A DNA stretch of 64,000 bases. Origin: Leucobacter chromiireducens (GTDB lineage: Bacteria; Actinomycetota; Actinomycetes; Actinomycetales; Microbacteriaceae). The notes under the pieces were generated by a model, which saw only the letters and a program-made list of their open reading frames with translations, was not told the origin of the DNA and did not search any database. Every line of letters begins with the position of its first letter. Within the stretch, counting starts at the first letter, position 1. This document shows positions 1 to 7,659 of this stretch, in pieces. The translations under genes were made by a program, and so were the position numbers. The stretch lies in the NCBI RefSeq assembly GCF_003917135.1, contig NZ_RPDI01000002.1:118730-182729 (forward strand), given 5' to 3'.

Positions 1-848
1 TTGCCGGGGTACTCAACGCCTTTGAATGTGGTGATGCCGGTGTAGTAGATGTTGGTGAGCATCGAGTGGACGTGGCGGATCTCGACCGGCTTCTCCACGA
101 GCCGCGCGGTGGGTACTGTTGTGAGTCCTCGCCGGACGAGTTCTTTGGTGAGGGTGCGTACGGAGTGTTCACCGGTGGCGTAGGCGTTGAACGCCCAGGT
201 GACCAGTGGCGCGCGCCTGTCGTCGACGGTGACGGTGCGGTTCTCGCGGCCGTTTTCGATGGTGCGGGTGTTGAGGTAGCCGATCGGTGCGCGGCTGACG
301 GAGCCGCCGTTCTTGACCTTCTCGCTCATGCCTTTGATGACTTCGTTGGCGAGGTTGCGGGAGTAGAACTCGGCGATCGAGCTCATGATGCCGTGGAGGA
401 GGATGCCGCCGGGAGTCTGGTCGATGTTCTCGCTGGTGGAGATGAGCCGGATGCCGAGTTCGCTGAACCGCTGGTTAAGGGTGACGTCGTCGGCGCGGTT
501 GCGTGCGAGACGGTCCAGCTTGTGCACGATGACGTAATCGATGTTGCCTTGCTCGGCTTCGAGGTAGCGCAGCATCTCTTGGAGCGCGGGGCGGTTGGTG
601 GAGGTGCCGGAGACGCCACGCTCGACGAACTCTTTGACGACCATCGCACCGACGGCTTGAGCCTTCTTCTTGTTCGCGTCGCGCTGCGCCGGGATCGAGA
701 ATCCTTCTTCCCTGCCGCCGCGTTCCGCTTGCTCGCGCGTCGAGACGCGCAGGTATGAGACGGCTCGCTTCGGGGTGAAGCTCTGAGTGAGCGCAGCGAA
801 GGGGTCTGCGGCGGTGAGCGGGCTGGTGGTGTATGGAGTTGTGGTCAT
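1..848 (-). CDS. Large serine recombinase (integrase/resolvase), 3' end cut by window edge
   Basis: Site-specific DNA recombinase that probably integrates and excises the surrounding element. I translated the minus strand from the ATG at 848; at least 282 residues are in the window and the frame runs off base 1 with no stop. The catalytic N-terminal resolvase domain is clear: AVSYLRVSTREQ carries the serine nucleophile (about residue 36), followed by the GVSGTSTNRPAL and VHKLDRLARN motifs. The following 'recombinase' region (RAPIGY, then IRHVHSMLTNIYYTG) identifies the large serine recombinase class used by phages and integrative elements. It is the last gene of a leftward run from about 6.3 kb that includes a conjugation coupling protein, so it is probably the element's integrase. 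The missing C-terminal zinc/coiled-coil part should lie just outside the window. Confidence 0.9.
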   Translation of the reverse strand, partial: MTTTPYTTSPLTAADPFAALTQSFTPKRAVSYLRVSTREQAERGGREEGFSIPAQRDANKKKAQAVGAMVVKEFVERGVSGTSTNRPALQEMLRYLEAEQGNIDYVIVHKLDRLARNRADDVTLNQRFSELGIRLISTSENIDQTPGGILLHGIMSSIAEFYSRNLANEVIKGMSEKVKNGGSVSRAPIGYLNTRTIENGRENRTVTVDDRRAPLVTWAFNAYATGEHSVRTLTKELVRRGLTTVPTARLVEKPVEIRHVHSMLTNIYYTGITTFKGVEYPG

Positions 849-945
849 GTTTCCATTGACGCTCTCTTGCCCGTGTGAGTCCAGTGCGAAATCATCCGCC
901 TGGTCAGGGTTTTCCACAGGACGCTGATGTGCACCGGGGTCAGGG

Positions 946-1377
946 CTATCGGATGAAGACATGCACTTCACCTCCTCGCTCGTGGAACTCGAAATCGCCG
1001 CGCAGATGCTCGAGCATCGCGGCGCGGTCGAAGATGAGGATGTTGTTTGGGATGGCCCATTCGCGGATGGCGTGGTCGCGGGCGTCGGCCCATCCCAGGC
1101 TTTCGATGAAGTCGTTGACGAACTGCTCGATGCGTTCATACGACGCCCAGTGCAGGTTGTTGAAGTCCGCCTCCATGTCGGTGATGGTCTCGATGCCGTT
1201 CCAAACCGAGTCGAGGTAGACGTCGAACGCAGTGCCGTATCCACGGCGTAGCCGTTCCAGCTCGCGGGCTTCCTGCCGTGTGGTCGGTACGGGCGATGCG
1301 CGTCGCTCGGGGGTCGTTGGTGAGGTTGTTCTGTTTTCGGCGTCAGCGCCTGGGTAAAAATTGTGTTCAGGTTTCAT
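946..1377 (-). CDS. ArdA-like antirestriction protein (C-terminal type domain only)
   Basis: Small acidic protein of 143 aa. The C-terminal half resembles the end of ArdA DNA-mimic antirestriction proteins: an IPNN..FDRAAML segment, a GDFEF step and a final GEVHVF motif, where ArdA proteins have a similar IP...YidYe..arDle...GdiFtie.gGEVHVF ending. The N-terminal 45 residues are low complexity (Pro/Thr/Arg) and show no ArdA N-domain. The ATG at 1377 overlaps the last 11 bases of the upstream replication-relaxation gene, indicating translational coupling. ArdA proteins inhibit type I restriction enzymes, which is notable because this element also carries a type I system. The family assignment is by motif memory only. 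The alternative is an unrelated acidic accessory protein of the element. Confidence 0.5.
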   Translation of the reverse strand: MKPEHNFYPGADAENRTTSPTTPERRASPVPTTRQEARELERLRRGYGTAFDVYLDSVWNGIETITDMEADFNNLHWASYERIEQFVNDFIESLGWADARDHAIREWAIPNNILIFDRAAMLEHLRGDFEFHERGGEVHVFIR

Positions 1378-2179
1378 AGGGGGTGTTCTCCTTCCTGGTG
1401 TTGTTCTGTTTCGTGAGAGGCGGCCCGTCTCGGATGATGCCGGACAGTTCGTCGAGAGTGAGTACGGCGAACATGCTCTGCGGTAGCTCGGCGGCAACGA
1501 GGTGTGCACGCAGTTGTGTTCGACGTTTCGTCGTCGGCACGATCCACAGCACTGCGGGGAACGCGCCGCTGGCCTGTTGCTCTGCTCCGCTGCGGCGGTA
1601 GCGCACGTACTGCCAGCACTTCGCGATCACCCGGGCGGGGTTCTCCGTGGCACGGTCGACCTCGATGAAGTAGCGATCCAGATACTCGGGAGTGGTCACG
1701 CTCATCAAGAGGTCGGGTCGCAGTGTGAGGCGTTCGCCGTGCGGCCCGAGGTAGTTCCTCCAGCGGACGGGCTCGGTCTTGACCCGTAGCTCTGCGCTCG
1801 GGATCCGCTGGACGGTTTCGTACGCGATGATCCGGGTCTCGGCGATCGCGAGCAGATGTTCCAGGAACGTCGTTGAGATGAGGTTCGGTCGCTGTCTCGT
1901 GCGGGCCTGCCCGGCGACCTGACGATAGCCGGTGGTGGTGAGCGCCCAGATGGATTGTGCAGAGCCGCGCTGCCATCCACCGACACGACGCTCCAAGCGC
2001 AACAGCTGGCCGTGCTGCTCGAGCTTGGACAGGTGCCGCATCGTCTGCCGTCGCGCAGACTGGGCGCTTCCGTAGTGTTCCCTCGTGAGCCTGGCAAGTT
2101 GCCCCGTCGTCGCGAAGCGCAGCTCGAGCAGATGCGCGAGAAGCTCCTGATAGATCGGATGGTCAAGTAAAGCGGTCAT
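1367..2179 (-). CDS. Replication-relaxation family protein
   Basis: A 270-aa protein with an N-terminal winged-helix-like region (LRFATTGQLARLTREHYG..QTMRHLSKLEQHGQLLRLER). A central region follows (RPDLLMSV, then YFIEVDRATENPARVIAKCWQYVRY), which resembles the restriction-endonuclease-like fold of the replication-relaxation (Replic_Relax) family. That family occurs beside TraD/coupling-protein genes on actinobacterial plasmids and integrative elements, as it does here just downstream of traD. It probably acts as a DNA-binding initiator or relaxosome-type factor for element replication or transfer; this role is inferred from the family and neighbours. The start at 2179 has a GGAGG Shine-Dalgarno a few bases upstream. 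Its 3' end overlaps the ArdA-like gene. Confidence 0.75.
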   Translation of the reverse strand: MTALLDHPIYQELLAHLLELRFATTGQLARLTREHYGSAQSARRQTMRHLSKLEQHGQLLRLERRVGGWQRGSAQSIWALTTTGYRQVAGQARTRQRPNLISTTFLEHLLAIAETRIIAYETVQRIPSAELRVKTEPVRWRNYLGPHGERLTLRPDLLMSVTTPEYLDRYFIEVDRATENPARVIAKCWQYVRYRRSGAEQQASGAFPAVLWIVPTTKRRTQLRAHLVAAELPQSMFAVLTLDELSGIIRDGPPLTKQNNTRKENTPYET

Positions 2180-2336
2180 GACTGGAGTCCTCCGCCGATT
2201 GGGACGGCCGGGTGACCTGGGATGACCGGGTCAGTCACGTCCTGCCGCCGTGGTTCTCCCCCGCGACGTCCGGCAAGCGCGTGTTTGTTGGGTGCAGCGA
2301 TACGTCTCCCGATGCGTCTCGATCGAGGACGGCCAG

Positions 2337-4466
2337 TCATCGTCGGCTCCTTCCTACTGGGCCGTCGTCGGCGTCTGTGAAGTCGGGTGTGGTCGGGGCG
2401 ATGAGATCGCGGATTTGTTGCTCGGTGATCGTGGCGGCGACGCCGTAGCGTTCGTGTGCGGCGGCGTAGATGGCCGCTGGGTCGCTGATACCTGCCGGTG
2501 GTGGTGCGGTTGCGATGCTGATCCAGCCGGTGGCTTGACCGTGCTGCATGACGTTCGCGTACGCGTGGTATTTCGGAAGCAGCAGAAGATCCTGGGCGTC
2601 CAGACCGGTCGAGTGCTTGGCGATGGTGGGCGCGTCGGTGCCGCCGAGGCCGAAGTAGATTTTGCTGCGCGTGTTGGTCTCCACCGAGGCTTGCATGGCC
2701 GAGGTGAACTGCTTCAGGTATTGGTTCGCGACGGTGAACGCCGCGCCGAGGGAGCGGGCCTGGGCGAGGGCGTCGGAGAGGTCACCGGGGATGCCTGCGA
2801 GGAAGTCATGGATCTCGTCGATGTAGATGCTGACGATGTGCCGGTGTTGGAGACTGTCACGTTGCCTGGCGAGGATCTTTGCCCATAGTTGCCCAATGAG
2901 GAGCGTGCCGAGCAGTCTTGCGGCGTCAGCGCCGAGCAGGCCCTTGTTGAGGTTCACGACGACGATGCGCCGCTTGCTGAACAGGTCGGTGAGATCGAAG
3001 CGCGGATCACTCTGACCGAGCATCGCCCGCATCCCAGGTCGTAGGATCAGTTGGCGGAGCTTGTTCAGCACCGGCCCGATCTCTTCGGCCTGCTGCGCAG
3101 GTGACTTCGCCTCGTACTGCTCCCAGAACCCTCCGAGCCCAATCGGATCGTCGATGTTCTTCAGCACCTTGCGGCGGAACGCGGTGTTCGTGAGCAGCGG
3201 GGCTACCCAGAGCAGGTTGGCCCCGTCGATCTGCGCGAGCGTGTTGAACACCGCCGTGAAGATGTCCGCGGAGCGGATGCCCCAGTGCTTCGCGAAGACC
3301 GCTTCGAAGGTTGCCAGCAGTGTGTCGGCCGTAACCTGGGCCTGACGTCGGTGACCGGCGAGCGGGTTGAACCCGACCGGAGCGGCGTTCGTCGGGTCGA
3401 TGACAACGACGTCGTGTTCTCGGTTCTTCGGAACGTGTGCGAGGACGCGATCAGCAAGGTCTCCCTTCGGATCAAGGACCAGCACGCCGCGACCGGCCGT
3501 GATGTCTGCGGCGATGAGGCCCAGCATCACGGTCGACTTTGCCGAGCCGGTCGGCCCGAGCAGATGAGTATGGAACGCGGCGTCCCGGATCGGGATGCCG
3601 ATCTTCTCGCTATAGCCGGGGGCGCTGGTCTTGCCGATGATGCGGTCCGTTCGCACAAGCATTTCGGGCGGTGGGAGCTGGCGTGGGTGGAGTCTGCCGA
3701 GCAACGGCAACGGCGGTTCACCGATCGGCCAGCCGGTCAAGCCAATGACTTCCCCGCTGGTCAACGTGAGTGGCCATCGCCACGGCCGTGCGGCCCGGTT
3801 GAGGTGCACTGCTGAACCGGTCACGGCGCTGATGCGGCTGGTGGCGGATTCGAGGACGCGAAACGCACCGATCACGTCACCGACAAGCTGCTTCGCTCGC
3901 GGGGCGGCTGCGCCGGTGATGCCGATGCGCAGGCTGAGAGAGAAGCCGTGCTGACCGTCTCGCCGTTTCAACGTCATGCCGGTTCGTGGCGGGACCGCAA
4001 GCACACGGAGCCAAGCGCCGAGCGATTCTCGCGGGCGTACGGGCGGCGTGTGGCGGCGACCGAGCAGGAGCTGTAGGACGACTTCTTCCTCCCCGTGGAG
4101 GCGCGACAGTGCCCCGTAGAGGCCGCGGATACTCGCGGTGACCTTGGCGGCCTCGAGGCTGAGGTCGGTGCCGGTGATGCGCAGGTCGACCGCATGCTGC
4201 ACCTCGTGTCGGCGTCGGCGGGGAGTGTGCGCACGGACCGTGAGGTGTGCGCGGAGCCCGTCAAGTACCGTGTCGATGCGGGTCGGCTTGGCCGCGATCA
4301 GCCAGCGCAGACCCGTCTTCGTTGCGCGGGCCTCGAGCACGATCGGGCCGAGCATGGACGAGGCGGCCAGGTGTTCCAGTGTGGCGTGGACAGCGTCGGG
4401 GGTGAGCGTGTCGGGCCATGCGAGTTCTTGCCACTCCCACTCCTCGTGTTTAGTTTTTCTCGTCAT
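2337..4466 (-). CDS. TraD/VirD4-type conjugation coupling ATPase
   Basis: A 709-aa hexameric-type ATPase that couples the relaxosome to a secretion channel, or pumps DNA, during conjugation. The Walker A motif is GPTGSAKST at about residue 310 (the second glycine of the usual GxxGSGKS is an alanine), with VLVLDPKGDLADR close behind as in TraD/TraG proteins. The Walker B is IVSIYIDEIHDFL, followed by a QARSLGAAFTVANQY segment typical of type IV coupling proteins. No transmembrane helix is evident in the N-terminal half, so it would be a soluble variant or use a membrane partner. The ATG at 4466 was chosen because AAAGGGGG precedes it and the sequence further upstream belongs to a separate small gene. 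It is probably cotranscribed with the small genes upstream. No relaxase or other type IV genes lie within this window. Confidence 0.85.
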   Translation of the reverse strand: MTRKTKHEEWEWQELAWPDTLTPDAVHATLEHLAASSMLGPIVLEARATKTGLRWLIAAKPTRIDTVLDGLRAHLTVRAHTPRRRRHEVQHAVDLRITGTDLSLEAAKVTASIRGLYGALSRLHGEEEVVLQLLLGRRHTPPVRPRESLGAWLRVLAVPPRTGMTLKRRDGQHGFSLSLRIGITGAAAPRAKQLVGDVIGAFRVLESATSRISAVTGSAVHLNRAARPWRWPLTLTSGEVIGLTGWPIGEPPLPLLGRLHPRQLPPPEMLVRTDRIIGKTSAPGYSEKIGIPIRDAAFHTHLLGPTGSAKSTVMLGLIAADITAGRGVLVLDPKGDLADRVLAHVPKNREHDVVVIDPTNAAPVGFNPLAGHRRQAQVTADTLLATFEAVFAKHWGIRSADIFTAVFNTLAQIDGANLLWVAPLLTNTAFRRKVLKNIDDPIGLGGFWEQYEAKSPAQQAEEIGPVLNKLRQLILRPGMRAMLGQSDPRFDLTDLFSKRRIVVVNLNKGLLGADAARLLGTLLIGQLWAKILARQRDSLQHRHIVSIYIDEIHDFLAGIPGDLSDALAQARSLGAAFTVANQYLKQFTSAMQASVETNTRSKIYFGLGGTDAPTIAKHSTGLDAQDLLLLPKYHAYANVMQHGQATGWISIATAPPPAGISDPAAIYAAAHERYGVAATITEQQIRDLIAPTTPDFTDADDGPVGRSRR

Positions 4467-4653
4467 GCCCGCCCCCTTTCTGCTCGGCCGTTGGTGCCGA
4501 TTTCTGCTTCCGTGTATGAGCCGCTCGACGGGTTTCGTCAAGATGCATCGCGAGCAGCAGCAGAACCCTGGCCAGGCCTTCCCGGTCGACCTTGTCCTTC
4601 CAGATCGGGGTGAGACGGTGGTGCCCACCGGCCTTGTTTCGCTTTCGGTTCAT
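4450..4653 (-). CDS. Small basic hypothetical protein upstream of traD
   Basis: A 67-aa, very basic peptide (many Arg, Lys and His) with a central hydrophobic/amphipathic stretch LARVLLLLAMHLDE. The start ATG at 4653 is preceded by a strong AGGAGG, and its last 17 bases overlap the traD start, which argues for a real, coupled gene. No family is recognised. From its position it could be a small DNA-binding or coupling-protein accessory factor, but nothing in the sequence demonstrates this. Confidence 0.55.
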   Translation of the reverse strand: MNRKRNKAGGHHRLTPIWKDKVDREGLARVLLLLAMHLDETRRAAHTRKQKSAPTAEQKGGGHDEKN

Positions 4654-4675
4654 CGTTGACCTCCTGTCCGAGAGT

Positions 4676-4876
4676 TCAGGGCCAGGTGTTTCGGCGTCGC
4701 CACCACCACAGCAGCCCGCCGACGATGACGACGGTGAGCGCGATCAGGGCGAGGATCCACCAGATGCTCTTGATCAGCTCGATCGCCAGTACGAGCAGGA
4801 TCACGCCGCCGAAGATGAGCAGGCACATCTGAAAGAACTTCTCCGCGATCGAGCGCGGCCCGGTATCGTCCGGCAT
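4676..4876 (-). CDS. Small two-helix membrane protein
   Basis: A 66-aa protein with two strongly hydrophobic helices: about residues 15-35 (FFQMCLLIFGGVILLVLAIE) and 40-58 (WILALIALTVVIVGGLLWW). A basic tail WRRRN follows. The ATG at 4876 has GAGGGG just upstream and starts 12 bases after the stop of the MT-A70 gene, so it sits in the same leftward operon. No family is recognised. It may be part of a membrane channel or an anchor for the soluble-looking coupling ATPase encoded downstream (speculative). Confidence 0.65.
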   Translation of the reverse strand: MPDDTGPRSIAEKFFQMCLLIFGGVILLVLAIELIKSIWWILALIALTVVIVGGLLWWWRRRNTWP

Positions 4877-4888
4877 GTTTCACGCCCC

Positions 4889-5530
4889 TCACGTCCAAAT
4901 CTCCGCTGCCGGGGCGTGGTTGGGTTGGTCATCGGCAGGCACGGGGTATCCCCATTTCGCGAGCGAGATTGTCGCGTCGCACTCGTTTCCCCAGATATCC
5001 CAGTGCTTGCTCGAGGGAGCGGGTCTGCGGGCGAACAGCTCGAGGAATGGTCCGTCCCCGCCAACGAGCCTCTCGACGATGAGGTGGATTTCCTCGGGCT
5101 ACCGGCTGTGGGCTTGCAGGGCATGCATGCCCCAGTTCGGCTGACCTTTGAACGCGACTTTCGTGCCCTTCCCACGTACGCCGAGGAGCAGCAGTTCCCC
5201 GGAGTTGCGGAACGTGTTGCCGAGCATGAGTCGGGGCTTGGCCCAGAAGTAGAAGCTCGTGTACCGGTAGCCCCATGCTTCGAGGACCTTGATGCCCAGG
5301 GGAACGGCCGCGGTGGTGACCCACAGGAAGCAGAACGAGTTCTCCGCCATGATCTCCTGCATGGCCTCGCTCATCCCGAGGATGCGCTCATCGGTCATGA
5401 GGTCATAGTGATTGACCGCGCCGAGGTCGCCCTTCTGCTGCAGCGACCACGGTGGATCGCACAGCGCCGCACGGAATGTCCCCGGCAGCGGCGTCTTGTC
5501 CGGCAGGTTGTGATTGATGTGAATGCTCAT
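4889..5530 (-). pseudogene. MT-A70-family adenine methyltransferase interrupted by one in-frame amber codon
   Basis: Phage/plasmid-type DNA N6-adenine methyltransferase. The reading frame from ATG 5530 (strong AAAGGAGG ribosome site) to TGA 4889 is open for 213 codons except for one TAG at 5101-5099 (codon 144). The catalytic DPPW motif is at residues 25-28. CFLWVTTAAVPLGIKVLEAWGY and FYFWAKP follow, typical of MT-A70. Around the stop the frame reads HALQAHSR-stop-PEEIHLIVERL, then FLELFARR and WDIWGNE. Family members usually have a lysine in an HSRKPEE context, so AAG to TAG is a single-base change. No frameshift is present and the 69 codons after the stop are intact and family-like. It is either a recent nonsense mutation, a sequencing error, or readthrough. 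If it terminates, the product is a 143-aa protein lacking the C-terminal third. Confidence 0.85.
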
Positions 5531-5761
5531 ACGCAGACTCCTCCTTTCAAGAGGTAAGAAGTTGATGGATCGGCCCGCCAGCAGAGGCCAGCTCTGGGCG
5601 GCGTCAGCGCCCATTACGCACCTCAATGACCGAACCGTGAAGACCACACCGCGCCGCTCCGCGGCTCGATCCGACACGGCGGTGACCGAGGTAACCCACG
5701 GCGGGCGGTGCGGTGAAAGCCGTCGTTGTGAAATAGGCAACGATGCGCTCTCGCTGAGGGG

Positions 5762-6052
5762 CTACGAACGAGGAAGATCGGTGCGCCCGGTCGTCAGGAA
5801 CATCGCTCGCGTCAACGCCTTGGACGCCTCATCACGGTCGTTCGCAAGGTCGTCGGCGAGGGAGAGGATCGTCTGCCGGAGCTGCTCGGACTTCGCGTCC
5901 AGCTCCGCCTCAATCCGTGCACGACGACGCTCCTGCCACGCCTCGTACTCGTCCCACAACACTTCGACCACACACAATGCGACGAAGGCCGTAATCGTGA
6001 CAAGGAGAGCGACGCCCGCGACCGTCGCGATCGCGGCGACGGCCTCCATCAC
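5762..6052 (-). CDS. Hypothetical protein with one membrane helix and a coiled-coil tail
   Basis: A 96-aa protein beginning GTG-ATG at 6052/6049 (start uncertain by one codon). Residues about 3-32 form one long hydrophobic segment (VAAIATVAGVALLVTITAFV). The rest is highly charged and helical (WQERRRARIEAELDAKSEQL), predicted to be cytoplasmic coiled coil. It overlaps the stop of the upstream gene by a GTGA/TGA junction, so the two are translationally coupled. No known family is recognised. It belongs to the accessory membrane gene set of the mobile element. Confidence 0.6.
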   Translation of the reverse strand: MMEAVAAIATVAGVALLVTITAFVALCVVEVLWDEYEAWQERRRARIEAELDAKSEQLRQTILSLADDLANDRDEASKALTRAMFLTTGRTDLPRS

Positions 6053-6342
6053 AGCCCCCGAGCGATGCGCTGGCCCGCGCCGATGGCGTATCCGGCGATG
6101 ATCGCCTCGTAGAACTGCGCCCCTGCCGGAGCAATCTTCATCTGCGCCTCCGCCTGCGCCACCAGCGTCGCGACATTCGTCATCGCCTGCGACGCCAGGA
6201 ACGCGTGCCCCTGCTCCCGCACCGCCGCGATCTCCGTGGACGCAGCAACCTGCTCGACCTCACGCTTGGTCTGGCGCACGAGGCTCCCGGTGATCTTCTG
6301 CCCCTGCTGGGTCAACATCGGCACCACCTGATTGCTCGACAT
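6049..6342 (-). CDS. Small hypothetical protein of the mobile element
   Basis: A 97-aa mostly helical protein (QKITGSLVRQTKREVEQVAA, then FLASQAMTNVATLVAQAEAQ) ending in a short Gly/Ala/Ile-rich segment (YEAIIAGYAIGAGQRIARG) that may touch a membrane. The ATG at 6342 was preferred to an upstream in-frame ATG because GGAAGG lies at proper distance. It is the first gene of the leftward transcription unit and is divergent from the gene at 6476. Similar short proteins occur beside traD-like genes on actinobacterial elements, but I do not recognise a named family. Confidence 0.55.
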   Translation of the reverse strand: MSSNQVVPMLTQQGQKITGSLVRQTKREVEQVAASTEIAAVREQGHAFLASQAMTNVATLVAQAEAQMKIAPAGAQFYEAIIAGYAIGAGQRIARGL

Positions 6343-6475
6343 GTTGTAAGTCCTTCCAGTTGAAGAGAACAGCCCGGATTTCCGGGACACTTCGACCGTA
6401 GAAACTCACCCGAGGGCACTCTGAAACTCGGAATAAAGTTGGAAGCGAACACGGGCGCGAGGCGGAGGTGATGGC

Positions 6476-7447
6476 GTGAGACTCGATGAAGACGATGTCG
6501 CCACCCTTCACCAGCAGCTCGCCTGGCTGACCAAACGCGAGGGCTTCGTCCAACGTCGCCTCGCCCAGGCCGGGATCGTCGACGAACTCCTCCGCGGCTC
6601 CCTCGAGGACAGCTTCGAACGCCTCCGGCACCGCTTCATCTCCGCGATCCACACCCTGCCCGGCGAGCAAGCAGACCTGCTGCTCGACGTGTTCGCGCTC
6701 AGCCCCGACACACACCAGGTGCCCGAGCTGATGCAACGGCGACAGATCCACGGCGACAAGATCGGTCGGAAAGTCGACACCGTTCGCACACGAGAGACCG
6801 CGGCGCTCAAGGCGTTGCACTCCCGTCTCGTCACCGGCCGCTACGCGCAGGCACCACTCGTGCTCGACGTGCCCGAGATGCACGGTGGGATCATCTACGA
6901 AGAGACCAGCACCCTTGTCGTGGTCAAGAACCGACGCTGGCAGGCCACCTACGAGCATTACCGGTTCGCGAACATGGCAGGCGAACTCGACTACGTCACG
7001 ATCGGCCGCTCCTATCCCGGCATTGTGACTCCGAGCAACAAGGGCGACTTCAAAGTCAACACACGCCCGGTCGACGGCGCGGGCTGGAACGACCACTTCT
7101 GGCACCTCAACACCGCCCGCACGGCGACCGAGCCGATGCAAGACCGGACACGCTACGACCTGCGCTTCCGCATCACACCGCCCGAAGACGGCAGCGAACC
7201 AGAACCGATGACTCTCTCCAGCCGGGCGCTCCACCACCGCTCACTGCTGTTCACGCTCCGCATCGGGTTCATCGGGGAACGGCCCGCCAGTATCTGGAAG
7301 TTCGAGGGAGCAAGCCCGTTCGCCCGCCCGCATGCAGCCAACGAGTACAACCGCGTCCAGCTCGACGCCCGCGGCACCGCGACCCTCACCCTGCGCGACG
7401 TCCACGGTGGCCTCTTCAACGGCTTCGCCTGGAGCTGGGACGCCTGA
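6476..7447 (+). CDS. Conserved actinobacterial hypothetical protein, helical N-domain plus beta-rich C-domain
   Basis: A 323-aa protein starting at a GTG. Residues 1-125 are helical and include an HTH-like region (HGDKIGRKVDTVRTRETAALKALHSRLVTGRY) of the kind found in actinobacterial sigma- or replication-like regulators. Residues 130-323 are beta-rich with repeated aromatic motifs (YEHYRF, FWHLNT, RYDLRFRI, SIWKFEG) and a final GGLFNGFAWSWD. I have seen this architecture in uncharacterised actinobacterial proteins but know no function. It is transcribed divergently from the mobilisation genes and toward the restriction operon, 212 bases upstream of hsdM, so it could regulate or accompany the defence operon (inference). 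Confidence 0.6.
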   Translation: MRLDEDDVATLHQQLAWLTKREGFVQRRLAQAGIVDELLRGSLEDSFERLRHRFISAIHTLPGEQADLLLDVFALSPDTHQVPELMQRRQIHGDKIGRKVDTVRTRETAALKALHSRLVTGRYAQAPLVLDVPEMHGGIIYEETSTLVVVKNRRWQATYEHYRFANMAGELDYVTIGRSYPGIVTPSNKGDFKVNTRPVDGAGWNDHFWHLNTARTATEPMQDRTRYDLRFRITPPEDGSEPEPMTLSSRALHHRSLLFTLRIGFIGERPASIWKFEGASPFARPHAANEYNRVQLDARGTATLTLRDVHGGLFNGFAWSWDA

Positions 7448-7659
7448 CCGAGGCCGCAGGGTCTTCTCGAAAAGGCCACGTCATGAGATAATCACAGGTA
7501 GATGGCAGCGCCCGGTCGACGCGACACCTGCTCCCGGCTGCATCAAGCTCACGCTCATGCCACGCATGGCAACCGACCGATGTCAGTGCCCGGCGCTACG
7601 GTAAGAGATGACCCGCAACCATAACTTAAGACGCGCCCGAGGCGCAGGAGATGAACCAC

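Noticed and set aside
4929..5324. Alternative-frame continuation of the MT-A70 gene (frameshift hypothesis)
   Set aside because: The intact C-terminal MT-A70 sequence continues in the original frame directly after the TAG, so a frameshift is not needed; the other frames are shadows.
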